A stretch of 64,000 nucleotides of DNA from positions 1,116,001-1,180,000 of the forward strand of contig OY970196.1 in NCBI GenBank assembly GCA_963708205.1. The letters run 5' to 3'. This stretch comes from CAVYTF01 sp963708205. Its GTDB lineage: Bacteria > Bacteroidota > Bacteroidia > Chitinophagales > Chitinophagaceae. The notes below the pieces were generated by a model. The model saw nothing but the letters and a program-made list of their open reading frames with translations, did no database searches and was not told the origin of the DNA. Shown piece after piece: positions 55,623-63,887 of the stretch. The position numbers and the translations under genes were made by a program. The stretch's first letter is position 1, and each line of letters starts with the position of its first letter.

Positions 55623-56049
55623 AAAAGCGATGCAAAATCTATTGAAGAAAAGATTTTAGAAGATCAAATAATTGATGTTCTGATGCATTGGCTCGAAAAT
55701 GAAGGTTGGATTATACAAAGCTTTTGTAAAGAACGAACACGAGGCATTGATATTTTTGCAGTAAAAGAGAAAAAGATTTTTTATTATCGAAGCAAAAGGT
55801 GCTAAAGGAAATCCTAAGCATTTTTCTACCAAAAAAGATAAGTTTGATAGCAGTCAAATCAATACACATTTAGCGGTTGCTATAATTAAAGTGCTGAAAG
55901 AAAGAAATAACTATCCTGGTGCTCAAATTGCAATCGCCCATCCTGATGATAAATATCTAAAGAAAGTGCTATTTCCGATAATTCCAGAATTGAAGAAAAC
56001 TGGTATTCGTTTTCTTTGGGTTAATGTTAATGGTAAAGTTTCAAAATAA
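55623..56049 (+). pseudogene. Second PD-(D/E)XK nuclease-like gene, frameshifted
   Basis: Directly after the stop of 54879-55622 and in the same frame, the text continues with SIEEKILEDQIIDVLMHWLE, KERTRGIDIFAVKEKK. One surplus T in the run at 55777-55782 shifts the frame; the other frame continues IIEAKGAKGNPKHF, NTHLAVAIIKVLKER, AIAHPDDKYLKKVL and GIRFLWVNVNGKVSK to the stop at 56047. GIDIF and IEAKG are the D and E-x-K of a nuclease core. No ATG precedes the first conserved part, so it may once have been fused to the upstream nuclease. Confidence 0.8.
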
Positions 56050-56189
56050 CTATGGTAATACAAGAAGTTAAAATAATTTATTAAATACCTTCTAAAAATT
56101 TAGGAACCTCATAATTAAACGTTACTAGGATATTCTGCTTTTTATTTAACTCAATCAAATATTGTATCTTGTTTTGGATTGAATTTTAA

Positions 56190-57662
56190 ATGATTATAAC
56201 TTACATACTCCTTAGTTTAATAATAATTTTTTTAGTCACTTTATTATTAAAGGCATTTACAAAAAACGATGATGCAAAGTTCGACGCATTCATCACCACC
56301 ACTAATGAAAAACTAAACACTCTCGCCGCCGAAACCAAACGCATCGAAGAATCCGTAAAAAAAGAAATCTCATTAAATAGAATTGAAACCAACAACCAAT
56401 CATTAAGAGCGAGACAAGAGCTCGCCGCATCACTCCAATCCTTCGAAGAAAAACTCAATCATCTCACAGAAACCATAGATAAAAAACTCACCGCATTCAG
56501 CGAAAGCAATAACAACAATGCACTCGCAAGCCGCACAGAAATAAAAGAAGCACTCAACACATTCAAGAAAGACCTTGCGCAAAGCATCACCGAATTCAAC
56601 AGCATACAAAAAGACAATTTCTTTGCGCTGCTCAATAAACAAAGCGAACAAAACACAAACACTTCCACGCTGCTTGGCGACATGCGCCAAACGCTCGAAA
56701 ATAAAATAAAAGAAATGCAGCAAAGCAATGAGCAGAAGCTCGAGCAGATGCGCATTACCGTTGATGAAAAACTGCAGCAAACACTCGAAGCACGCCTCGG
56801 CGAAAGTTTCAAACTCGTCAGCGAAAGGCTCGAAGCCGTGCACAAAGGTCTTGGCGATATGCAAACATTAGCCACCGGCGTTGGCGACCTTAAACGCGTA
56901 CTCAGCAATGTAAAAACACGCGGCGTACTCGGCGAGTATCAACTGGAAAGTTTACTCGAACAAATACTCACACCCGAGCAATACAGCAAAAATGTAAAGA
57001 CCAAACAAGGCAGCAATGCAAACGTAGAGTTTGCCGTAAAACTGCCCGGCAGAACCGGCAACGAAAACAGCGTGGTATGGCTGCCTATCGACAGCAAGTT
57101 TCCCAAAGAAGCATTTGAACTCTTAACCGATGCCTACGACCATGGCAGCCCCGAACTAATAGAAGAGCACCGCTGCAGCTTTGCCAAAGGCATACGCAAC
57201 TGCGCACAAGACATTTGCGGCAAATACATTGATGCTCCTAACACCACCGATTTCGCCATACTCTTTTTGCCCTTCGAAAGCCTGTATGCCGAAGTGCTGC
57301 GCACACCCGGTCTCTTCGAAAGCATACAACGCGAATGCAGGATCATCATCACCGGTCCCACCACGCTCAGTGCGCTGCTCAATAGTTTACAAATGGGTTT
57401 CCGCACACTCGCCATAGAAAAGCGCAGCGGCGAAGTATGGCAGTTGCTCAGCGCCGTAAAAACAGAGTTCGGCAACTTTAGCGGGCTGCTGCAAAAAGCG
57501 CAAAACAATATACAAACAGGGCTTAACCAGTTAGAAGATCTTGCCGGCAAACGCACCCGTGTTATAGAAAAGAAATTAAAAGATGTGCAGGTTTTAAGCA
57601 TCGAAGATGCTAATAAAATATTGCCAATGATGAATGATGAAATGGTGAATGATGAAGAATAA
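56190..57662 (+). CDS. rmuC: DNA recombination protein RmuC
   Basis: 490 aa. An N-terminal membrane anchor (IITYILLSLIIIFLVTLLL), a long coiled coil (about 35-215), and the RmuC domain (about 215-470: TRGVLGEYQLESLLEQIL, VVWLPIDSKFPKEAF, FLPFESLYAEVLRTPGLFE, ITGPTTLSALLNSLQMGF). RmuC limits rearrangement at inverted repeats and is an SMC-like coiled-coil protein with a nuclease-like core. Base composition is clearly richer in GC than the restriction genes upstream and the reverse transcriptase downstream, so this looks like a resident chromosomal gene between imported blocks. Confidence 0.95.
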   Translation: MIITYILLSLIIIFLVTLLLKAFTKNDDAKFDAFITTTNEKLNTLAAETKRIEESVKKEISLNRIETNNQSLRARQELAASLQSFEEKLNHLTETIDKKLTAFSESNNNNALASRTEIKEALNTFKKDLAQSITEFNSIQKDNFFALLNKQSEQNTNTSTLLGDMRQTLENKIKEMQQSNEQKLEQMRITVDEKLQQTLEARLGESFKLVSERLEAVHKGLGDMQTLATGVGDLKRVLSNVKTRGVLGEYQLESLLEQILTPEQYSKNVKTKQGSNANVEFAVKLPGRTGNENSVVWLPIDSKFPKEAFELLTDAYDHGSPELIEEHRCSFAKGIRNCAQDICGKYIDAPNTTDFAILFLPFESLYAEVLRTPGLFESIQRECRIIITGPTTLSALLNSLQMGFRTLAIEKRSGEVWQLLSAVKTEFGNFSGLLQKAQNNIQTGLNQLEDLAGKRTRVIEKKLKDVQVLSIEDANKILPMMNDEMVNDEE

Positions 57663-57909
57663 AGAATTTTAATTGGTGACTATTATCGTCCATCTATCGA
57701 TCAGCTACAGTACCGGCTTTTCGTTACAAGTCCGGCACAAAGCAAGGCACAAATCTTCACCGGGCTTTTCCCTCCAATCAGGCAGCCAGTGAACGATTAA
57801 GCATTAGTCGCCAAAAAATGCCTGAACATAAATAAAGTGTTTGAGTATTAATCTAAATGCTATTAATATTAATAGAGAAATTTGAATACTGACTAATAAT
57901 TAAGTAAGT
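57663..57909. other. Leader region of the reverse transcriptase gene
   Basis: 247 nt without a reading frame. The first half contains short complementary GC-rich pieces (CCGG-containing arms around 57713-57745 and 57770) that can fold. It could be a mobile GC-rich repeat or part of a non-coding RNA used by the reverse transcriptase. Neither can be decided by eye. Confidence 0.35.
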
Positions 57910-60003
57910 ATGTTGAATCAATGGAATCAATTTTTATCAATAGAAAATTTTCGAATTGCGCTTAGGCGATTGCAAACTGCAAATAGTTCGTTATATAAAA
58001 GATTGTACTATCCGGACTTATTACATTTTGCATTATTTGAACAAGAAAATATTGAGTTTACTATTCATCTAATAAATGAAAGTTCATATGAACCTAAGCC
58101 TTGCACAAAATATTACATACCAAAGAAAAAGAATCTGGTACGACCACTAAGTCTTTTACATTTTACGGATTTACTTATTTATCAAGCTTTGATAAATGTT
58201 TTTGCCGACATTTTATATGAAAGGTTTTTCCCTTTTCAGAATAGAATTGTATTTGGAAATATTTTCAGAAAGACTACAGATAAGGACTCAATCTTCTTTT
58301 TTTTACGATGGCAAGAGCAATGGAAAAAATATAATAAGCAAACAATCTCATATCATCAGGAAGGCTATATATATTTTAGTGATTTTGATTTTGCATCATT
58401 TTACGATACAATAGAGCATGATATTTTATGTAAAATCCTTCATGATTTTGGAATTGAAGAAGAGCTTTTAAAATTTTTTAAAAGATGTTTAAACAAATGG
58501 ACTGTTGCAACTAATAGAAATAATTACGGCTGCAATAATGGAATTCCTCAAGGTCCTCTGGGTTCTGCTTTTTTAGCGGATGTTTATTTATTGCCAATTG
58601 ACAAAGAAGTAACGGAAAAATCAACATTAGATATAAAATATTTTCGTTACGTTGATGATATTCGGATACTTTCCAAAACCGAAATTGAAGGACAAAAAGC
58701 TATAACCTTTATTGATTTAATAGCAAGAGATTTTGGGCTTATTCCACAAAGCGAAAAAGTTGGAAGTCAAAAAATTGATGATATAAAAAGAGAGCTCAAT
58801 AAAATTGATAGTAGATTTTCAGATATTAATAATGAATTCATTCAACAAGGAAAGAAGTTAAAGCAATCTACAAATACTCAACTCAAAAAGCATTTTTTAA
58901 ATTGCTTTCAAATTGGGCACGACAATTACTTAAATAAGACCATTATTAGCTTTGCACTATTTAAGCTCAATAAAGATGATGAAGTTAGAGATGCAATACT
59001 CAAAAATATTGAAACCCTTTACTTGCACTTTGAAGGCGTCGCTTTTTATTTTAAAAAACACTATGAAAATGATAGCGAGTTTTGTCTATGGATAGAACAA
59101 CATTTAAAGGACACTAACATTTTGTTTCATCATATAGTTGCCTTAATATTTAAAAATTTTCCAACATTTAAATTTGAAGAAGAAATTTTTGAAAAGCATT
59201 ATTTAAATAATAAGCAGTTTTGGCTCACAAAATATTTTCTGCTTGACTGGCTTTACAAGAATAACAAACTTGAAATCCTACGAGTTCTAAATGCGAGTAA
59301 CAATTATTATGTAGATAGAAAACTAAATAGCTTGAGAGCAAAAATATCTCATGATGATGTGGTAAAGAAAGTTCTAATTACAGAATTATTGAGGAATAAA
59401 AATGAAATGATTGCTTTACAAGGACTATATATTGCTACAACAGGGTTTTGGTTTATGCAGTTAAATCTTTCTACCAATAGTTCTATAAATCCTTATGTAA
59501 AGAATATTCTTCTTTCTCAAAAAGATGATTACATAAATGATAAGTTGAAAGACATATTTGAAATAGAAAGCTCTACTGTCTTTTTTAACTTACAAGTTTG
59601 GTCGAATGAGACTTTGTATTCTGCTTTAAAGTCAGAATTCGCTTTATTTGTTCAAAATCGTTTTGTAGATGCATCAGTTTCGCTTATGTCTTTAAATTTA
59701 TTCAATGAAATGATATTTGATAGAATTCTTGACTTACTTGGTAAAATTTCATCGAAAGGCGATACGTATGGCGGAAGTATTGAATTAATTAAAGAGATTT
59801 TGCCGAATACTTACTTATGTTTTAGTAAAGTGAACATTACGCGTAATGAAAAAACATATGCGCATTACAAGGATAAAACTGGTAATGTTAGAATAAGAAT
59901 AACTTTCAAGGAATATGAGAACTTGTTGCGAGAATGCAATCTGAAAAGTGTATTTAAAGAAATATGCGATTATAAATTTACTAATAGCGAAAGCTTGTCT
60001 TAG
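57910..60003 (+). CDS. Reverse transcriptase of the defence-associated (DRT/unknown-group) type
   Basis: 697 aa. RT motifs are intact: motif A DFDFASFYDTIEH (catalytic D160), motif B NGIPQGPLGSAFLAD, motif C RYVDDIRIL (Y247-V-D249-D250) and motif D region GLIPQSEKVG. There is no maturase X domain, endonuclease or integrase, and no group II intron structure was seen around it. Residues about 300-697 are a long helical, low-complexity domain (HEAT-like in rhythm), as in Abi and DRT reverse transcriptases that protect against phage. It sits beside a type I restriction system. The exact DRT class cannot be named from the sequence alone. Confidence 0.85.
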   Translation: MLNQWNQFLSIENFRIALRRLQTANSSLYKRLYYPDLLHFALFEQENIEFTIHLINESSYEPKPCTKYYIPKKKNLVRPLSLLHFTDLLIYQALINVFADILYERFFPFQNRIVFGNIFRKTTDKDSIFFFLRWQEQWKKYNKQTISYHQEGYIYFSDFDFASFYDTIEHDILCKILHDFGIEEELLKFFKRCLNKWTVATNRNNYGCNNGIPQGPLGSAFLADVYLLPIDKEVTEKSTLDIKYFRYVDDIRILSKTEIEGQKAITFIDLIARDFGLIPQSEKVGSQKIDDIKRELNKIDSRFSDINNEFIQQGKKLKQSTNTQLKKHFLNCFQIGHDNYLNKTIISFALFKLNKDDEVRDAILKNIETLYLHFEGVAFYFKKHYENDSEFCLWIEQHLKDTNILFHHIVALIFKNFPTFKFEEEIFEKHYLNNKQFWLTKYFLLDWLYKNNKLEILRVLNASNNYYVDRKLNSLRAKISHDDVVKKVLITELLRNKNEMIALQGLYIATTGFWFMQLNLSTNSSINPYVKNILLSQKDDYINDKLKDIFEIESSTVFFNLQVWSNETLYSALKSEFALFVQNRFVDASVSLMSLNLFNEMIFDRILDLLGKISSKGDTYGGSIELIKEILPNTYLCFSKVNITRNEKTYAHYKDKTGNVRIRITFKEYENLLRECNLKSVFKEICDYKFTNSESLS

Positions 60004-60199
60004 GATGTAAAACCCTCGGCTTGGCGTAGAATGTGTAACTGTTTGGCGTAATTTTTAATATCGCGTTGTGCAAATTAATGAAGTCAAAAAATATTTTTTT
60101 CTTAGTTGAAAATCAATTCTTTGTAAGCATATAAATCGTTCTACTCAAGAAAGAGTATACTTTTTTTGAATTAAATTTATAATCAAATAAAATTCAAAT

Positions 60200-60523
60200 A
60201 TGATAACAACAAACAACATCACTTGGTCAGAAATCAAAGGGCAAATTAGGTTGTCTCACTGCTTAGTTGCAATGCAGCAAATTGATAAAATGGGTGTGCC
60301 AAATAAAAGAGATTGGAAAAAATATTATATACATTTTAAAAGAGCAGATGGTTCTTACAAAGATTATCCTCCTAAACTTGTAATTGAACTAGCATTTAAT
60401 ATTGCTGCAAGACAAGCAGATTCTTATTTGAAAATCACATCCAATGATTTTAGTGAGAATAAATACCTTAAAGAATTTTTGGAAAGTTTGGGTTTTAGTG
60501 TTTTTGAAATAGTAAAGAAATAA
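60200..60523 (+). CDS. Small hypothetical protein behind the reverse transcriptase
   Basis: 107 aa, basic, no signal peptide. SHCLVAMQQIDKMGVPNKRD, YYIHFKRADGSYKDYPPKLV and ELAFNIAARQADSYLKIT suggest a small alpha/beta fold; no family recognised. It begins 197 nt after the reverse transcriptase stop, same strand, and could be an accessory of it or an unrelated orphan. Confidence 0.6.
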   Translation: MITTNNITWSEIKGQIRLSHCLVAMQQIDKMGVPNKRDWKKYYIHFKRADGSYKDYPPKLVIELAFNIAARQADSYLKITSNDFSENKYLKEFLESLGFSVFEIVKK

Positions 60524-60590
60524 ATTCCGGCTCTCGTTGCATTGCCATTTATCAGGGAACAAACATCGAATACAATTTATAAATACTATT

Positions 60591-60764
60591 ATGATGATGG
60601 AATATACAGTAATTTATGCAAATAATTTACAGTTATTAATAGATAATGTAAATAAAAAAATTTCCTTCTCCGCAATGTCTCTTTCTCAAGCTATGTGTGC
60701 AAACAAGGACATTGTGTTTAAGCAACAAATGTTATCTTCAACAATAAAAAGAATCTTAAAGTGA
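60591..60764 (+). pseudogene. Small ORF whose 3' part consists of a REP-like hairpin
   Basis: From one of three consecutive ATGs (60591-60599) the first 20 residues (MEYTVIYANNLQLLIDNVNK) look like a real protein start, faintly DUF1737-like. From about 60661 the coding text is the REP-like hairpin copy at 60671-60716. The original C-terminus was probably displaced by that insertion. The stop overlaps the GTG of the next frame. Confidence 0.45.
60671..60716 (+). repeat. REP-like hairpin, copy 1
   Basis: Stem arms CGCAATGTC and GACATTGTG (one G-T pair) around a loop containing TATGTGTGCAAACAAG. Same orientation and about 80% like copy 2 at 61181. Confidence 0.75.
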
Positions 60765-61168
60765 ATGCAAGAAGTTTTAGGGTTAAGCTTAATCTTTCGC
60801 CATTAGATTTTCCACCTATAACGGGATTAGGGCAGTCATCGGTTAACTACCAATCAGAACCGTTTTTCAATAATAACAAGGTGTTATTAAAAATAACTAC
60901 TAAGTATATTCTTACTGAAATGAGCAACAATAAAGAGCATGAAGTTCTTTCTATACAATCTGAATATGAAATACCATCCAATGGAATAAAAAGTAGAGAA
61001 GATGTATATGAATTTTATAAAGATGCAATACGAGGGTTAAACGAAGCATATCAGTATGCACAAACGCAATTACCAACACTTACCAAGATAACTTTTCCTT
61101 ATCCACCAATAGAAAATTATCAAAAAGAGATAGACCGTGTTTTTAATTTATTAAATAGCCGAAATTAA
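60761..61168 (+). CDS. Hypothetical protein
   Basis: 135 aa from GTG 60761. No signal peptide or membrane helix. Beta-rich first half (KVLLKITTKYILTEM, EVLSIQSEYEIPSN) and helical second half (EDVYEFYKDAIRGLNEAYQY), ending in FPYPPIENYQKEIDRVFNLL. No family recognised. The stop abuts the REP-like copy 2. Confidence 0.55.
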   Translation: MNARSFRVKLNLSPLDFPPITGLGQSSVNYQSEPFFNNNKVLLKITTKYILTEMSNNKEHEVLSIQSEYEIPSNGIKSREDVYEFYKDAIRGLNEAYQYAQTQLPTLTKITFPYPPIENYQKEIDRVFNLLNSRN

Positions 61169-61180
61169 TTTCCCCTTCTT

Positions 61181-61227
61181 CGCAATGTCTCTTTAGCAAA
61201 GCCATGTGTGCAAGCAAGGACATTGCG
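61181..61227 (+). repeat. REP-like hairpin, copy 2 (left of transposase)
   Basis: Stem CGCAATGTC / GACATTGCG, 9 bp, 43 nt upstream of the transposase ATG. Its reverse-complement partner is at 61860-61907. Confidence 0.85.
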
Positions 61228-61269
61228 GCAATCGGAGCACAAAAGCCCATATTTCCTTAACTTCAATCC

Positions 61270-61857
61270 ATGCCCGTTCGCAAAGCCATAGCAGAAACAG
61301 ATGGAGTGTATTTCATCACATTCACATGTACTAATTGGCTTCCTCTGTTCAAATTATGCAATGCTTATGATGCAGTTTATGCATGGTTCAATTATTTAAA
61401 AACACGAGGTCATTATATCATTGGTTATGTTGTTATGCCAAGTCATGTGCATGCAGTTATTGCTTTCAGTAATTCAGGCAAATCAATTAATACGATTGTA
61501 TCAAACGGCAAACGATTTATAGCGTATGGTTTTAGTAAAACGTTTACAGCAACAAAACAGCAGTTTAATATTAAATGAACTATCATCAACTTTAAACAAC
61601 ACAGAAATCAAAGAGCGTAAACTGCATAACGTTTTTGAAACATCATTTGATTGGAAAGAATGCAGAACAGAAAAATTTATTCAGCAAAAATTAGATTATA
61701 TACATTCAATCCATGTAAAGGAAATAAGTTAGTTAACTTGCCAGAACAATATGAACATAGTTCAGCGAAATATTATTTTACAGGCGAACAAGAAATTTAT
61801 CCTGTTACAAGTTTTATGGAGCTAAGAGATATTGATTTAACAAGATTACATACATGA
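61270..61857 (+). pseudogene. REP-associated tyrosine transposase (RAYT, Y1_Tnp), two frameshifts
   Basis: Frame 1 from ATG 61270 gives YFITFTCTNWLPLF, then YIIGYVVMPSHVHAVIAF with the HUH metal motif (HVH). It shifts near 61526 to VKRLQQQNSSLILNE, ERKLHNVFETSFDWKE and FIQQKLDYIHS, where Y is the likely catalytic Tyr. A second shift near 61708 leads to NPCKGNKLVNLPEQY, HSSAKYYFTGEQ and the stop at 61855. Together they make one Y1 HUH transposase of normal length. Such enzymes copy or move REP hairpins; the hairpins at 61181 and 61860 bracket it exactly. As written it cannot make a full protein. Confidence 0.88.
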
Positions 61858-61859
61858 AA

Positions 61860-61907
61860 CCGCAATGTCCTTTCCACGCACAAATGCTTTGCAAAGAGAC
61901 ATTGCGG
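61860..61907 (-). repeat. REP-like hairpin, copy 3 (right of transposase, inverted)
   Basis: Stem CCGCAATGTC / GACATTGCGG, 10 bp perfect, starting 2 nt after the transposase stop. Its reverse complement matches copy 2 through both stem and loop (CAATGTCTCTTTGCAAAGC against the same run with one extra A). Confidence 0.85.
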
Positions 61908-61970
61908 AGAAGAGAGAATTGAATCTTGTTTTATTTTAAATTAGCTGCCGGCTTACTTAAAAAAACCAAG

Positions 61971-63002
61971 ATGAATAAATTCCTTTTAATCTTATTTCTT
62001 ATTAGTACTTCTGTTAGTTATGCTCAAATAACATTAAGTAAAAACGAAATTCACTGGTCACCAGATGGCAAAAAAATTCTTCTTTTATTGTGGGTAAAAC
62101 CTCAGGTGAAACAACTTGAACAAAATGTGAATGACGACAATGAAATATTTGTAATGGATGAAGATGGAAATAATCTTACAAGGTTAACTTACATTGGTGT
62201 GGATGTATTTGATCCAAGCTTTTCTCCTGATGGAAAGCAAATTTTATTCACGTCGTATATAACAGGTGTCAATCAAATTTATATAATGAATAGTGATGGC
62301 ACTTTTCAAACAAATATCTCGAATTCTACAACCGATGAATTTGATCCTGTATGGTCGCCAAAAGGTGATAAAATAGCATTTCAATCTACGAGAGACAAAA
62401 CAGCACAGATTTATATTATGAATCCGGATGGGTCGGATGTTAAGCGTGTTGGAAACCTGGAATATAATAATAGCAAACCTGTATGGTCGCCTGATGGCAC
62501 TAAAATAGCTTGTCAAACCATCAGGTTACCGGACTTTTTTGAAAACTCCCTGATTGATGTAAAAGAAGATTTATCGACCTTCATCAACATAAATGAGGAT
62601 ACTAAGAACACTTTTCAGGCTGATGCATTCACAAACGATGGACAAAAAATACTATTTCATCAGACATATCAGAAGTTGTTCCTCAGCAATGCAAATGATC
62701 TTGCTCGCAACCTGAGCATATACTTGCACGACATTGCTTCTAACACTAACTCAATAATTGCAAAGAATCTCGATAATGTTACTGTGATTGGTTTTACAAA
62801 AAATTCTGACAGCATAATCCTATCCGAAAATTCAACGTTATACGTAGTTGATTTGAACACAAAAAATAAACACAGAATTTTTGCCAATACTGCATATGCT
62901 GATTATTCAGCTACAAATAATCACATCGCTCTTATTTCTGGTTCTGATATTTATACCATTAAACTCGACGGTTCTGATAAAGTAAAGCTCACAAAGAAAT
63001 AG
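61971..63002 (+). CDS. Secreted TolB-like (PD40) beta-propeller protein
   Basis: 343 aa from ATG 61971, which gives a clean signal peptide (FLLILFLISTSVSYAQ). A TTG 45 nt upstream is less likely. At least four PD40 blades are visible (EIHWSPDGKKILLL, DPSFSPDGKQILFTS, DPVWSPKGDKIAFQSTRD with IYIMNPDGSD, KPVWSPDGTKIACQT). No catalytic domain. It probably acts as a periplasmic or surface binding protein. It lies just behind the transposase unit. Confidence 0.85.
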   Translation: MNKFLLILFLISTSVSYAQITLSKNEIHWSPDGKKILLLLWVKPQVKQLEQNVNDDNEIFVMDEDGNNLTRLTYIGVDVFDPSFSPDGKQILFTSYITGVNQIYIMNSDGTFQTNISNSTTDEFDPVWSPKGDKIAFQSTRDKTAQIYIMNPDGSDVKRVGNLEYNNSKPVWSPDGTKIACQTIRLPDFFENSLIDVKEDLSTFININEDTKNTFQADAFTNDGQKILFHQTYQKLFLSNANDLARNLSIYLHDIASNTNSIIAKNLDNVTVIGFTKNSDSIILSENSTLYVVDLNTKNKHRIFANTAYADYSATNNHIALISGSDIYTIKLDGSDKVKLTKK

Positions 63003-63239
63003 GTTTCCTAGCTCAGCGAAGAATGTTCCAGCCTCGGCGAAGTGTTCGGTGTCCCAGTTCTCCGTAGAATGTTCTTCGCTCTCCGTATGTCTTTGACTAC
63101 GGAGGCAAATGAAATAGCCAGCTCAGCCAAGTCTTCGGGTGTCTCGGCGAGTTGCAAACTTCGCCGCATCTATACTAAAGTTTGCAACTTTTATTAAGCC
63201 TTCAGCCGTATATAAACGATAAGTCTTCGTTGCACCCAT
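63003..63239. repeat. Intergenic palindromic repeat cluster
   Basis: Two hairpins: CTCCGTA / TACGGAG at 63081-63104, and a perfect 12-bp stem AGTTGCAAACTT / AAGTTTGCAACT at 63150-63189. The loop of the second holds the dispersed core CGCCGCATCTAT (17-base match to 19908-19934 at 63157-63173). Short CTCAGC/CTCGGCGAAG/TTCTCCGTAGAATGTTC motifs recur loosely in between. Confidence 0.7.
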
Positions 63240-63768
63240 TTAAAGCTTTGCGCTGGTGGTGTCTTTTTTTATTGTGTCAGCAGGCGTTACATGTAAGCTG
63301 TCAGGTGTAGCAACGGGTAATTTTTGTTTCTGCTGAAAAGCATATCGTTTATAGGCTCTTAATTCACTTACATAATATTCAATTGGCCAATTTTCATCAA
63401 TATTTTGAATGGCTATTAAATCACTGTCATTTTTTGGAATATCGAGCGGTTGATTGTTTTTATACAAACTATCATATTTGTTTAAACGATTTTGCAGCGC
63501 TATGATATTCTTTTTAGCTTTACTTTTTATATCTGATTCCTTTACCCTTAATATCATTACATTTGATCCGCTTATTTTTTCCTGCGTTGTAGATTGATCA
63601 ATAATTTTTTGCTGTTTTGCTTCGCGATTACCGCCGACAACTGCAAGCACTCCCTTGGCAATAATATTTGCTCCAGCCAATTGAGCAGAAACGTTGAGCA
63701 GAAACGTTGCCTGGTTGAAAAACTATCAGCAATACTATTACGAAAAAAAGCTTGTTTATGCGTTTCAT
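63240..63768 (-). pseudogene. Exported hypothetical protein broken by a 13-bp tandem duplication
   Basis: From ATG 63768 a signal peptide reads MKRINKLFFVIVLLIVFQPG then NVSAQ. The 13-base unit at 63683-63695 is repeated at 63696-63708 and shifts the frame. Removing one copy joins the signal peptide to QLAGANIIAKGVLAVVGGNR and a further 125 residues, a mostly helical basic domain (KKNIIALQNRLNKYDSLYKN, IDENWPIEYYVSELRAYKRY) with a Pro/Thr/Lys tail. Family not recognised. As written, only an unexported fragment from a TTG at 63680 could be made. Confidence 0.8.
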
Positions 63769-63858
63769 TTACAGTGGGTTTTAAGTTTTGATTAATTAAG
63801 ATACTATGAAAGTAAAAATTCTTTTTAAATCGGCGACGTGTTCTTCTCATTGAAGATT

Positions 63859-63887
63859 CAAACTTTAAGCATCTATTTTAAAGTTTG
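63859..63887. repeat. Hairpin related to the dispersed repeat family
   Basis: Perfect 9-bp stem CAAACTTTA / TAAAGTTTG with loop AGCATCTATTT, a diverged version of the hairpin at 63150-63189 (same GCATCTAT in the loop). Confidence 0.6.

Noticed and set aside
56430..56908. Two long minus-strand ORFs (144 and 149 codons) antisense to rmuC
   Set aside because: They lie fully antisense to a clear RmuC coding sequence with higher GC, where long antisense frames are common. Cys/Ser/Leu-rich composition is typical of shadows.
57910..60003. Reverse transcriptase as part of a group II intron or retron
   Set aside because: No maturase/X domain or intron domain V-like structure was seen, the C-terminal half is a long helical domain unlike retron RTs, and no msr/msd-type inverted repeat pair was found by eye.
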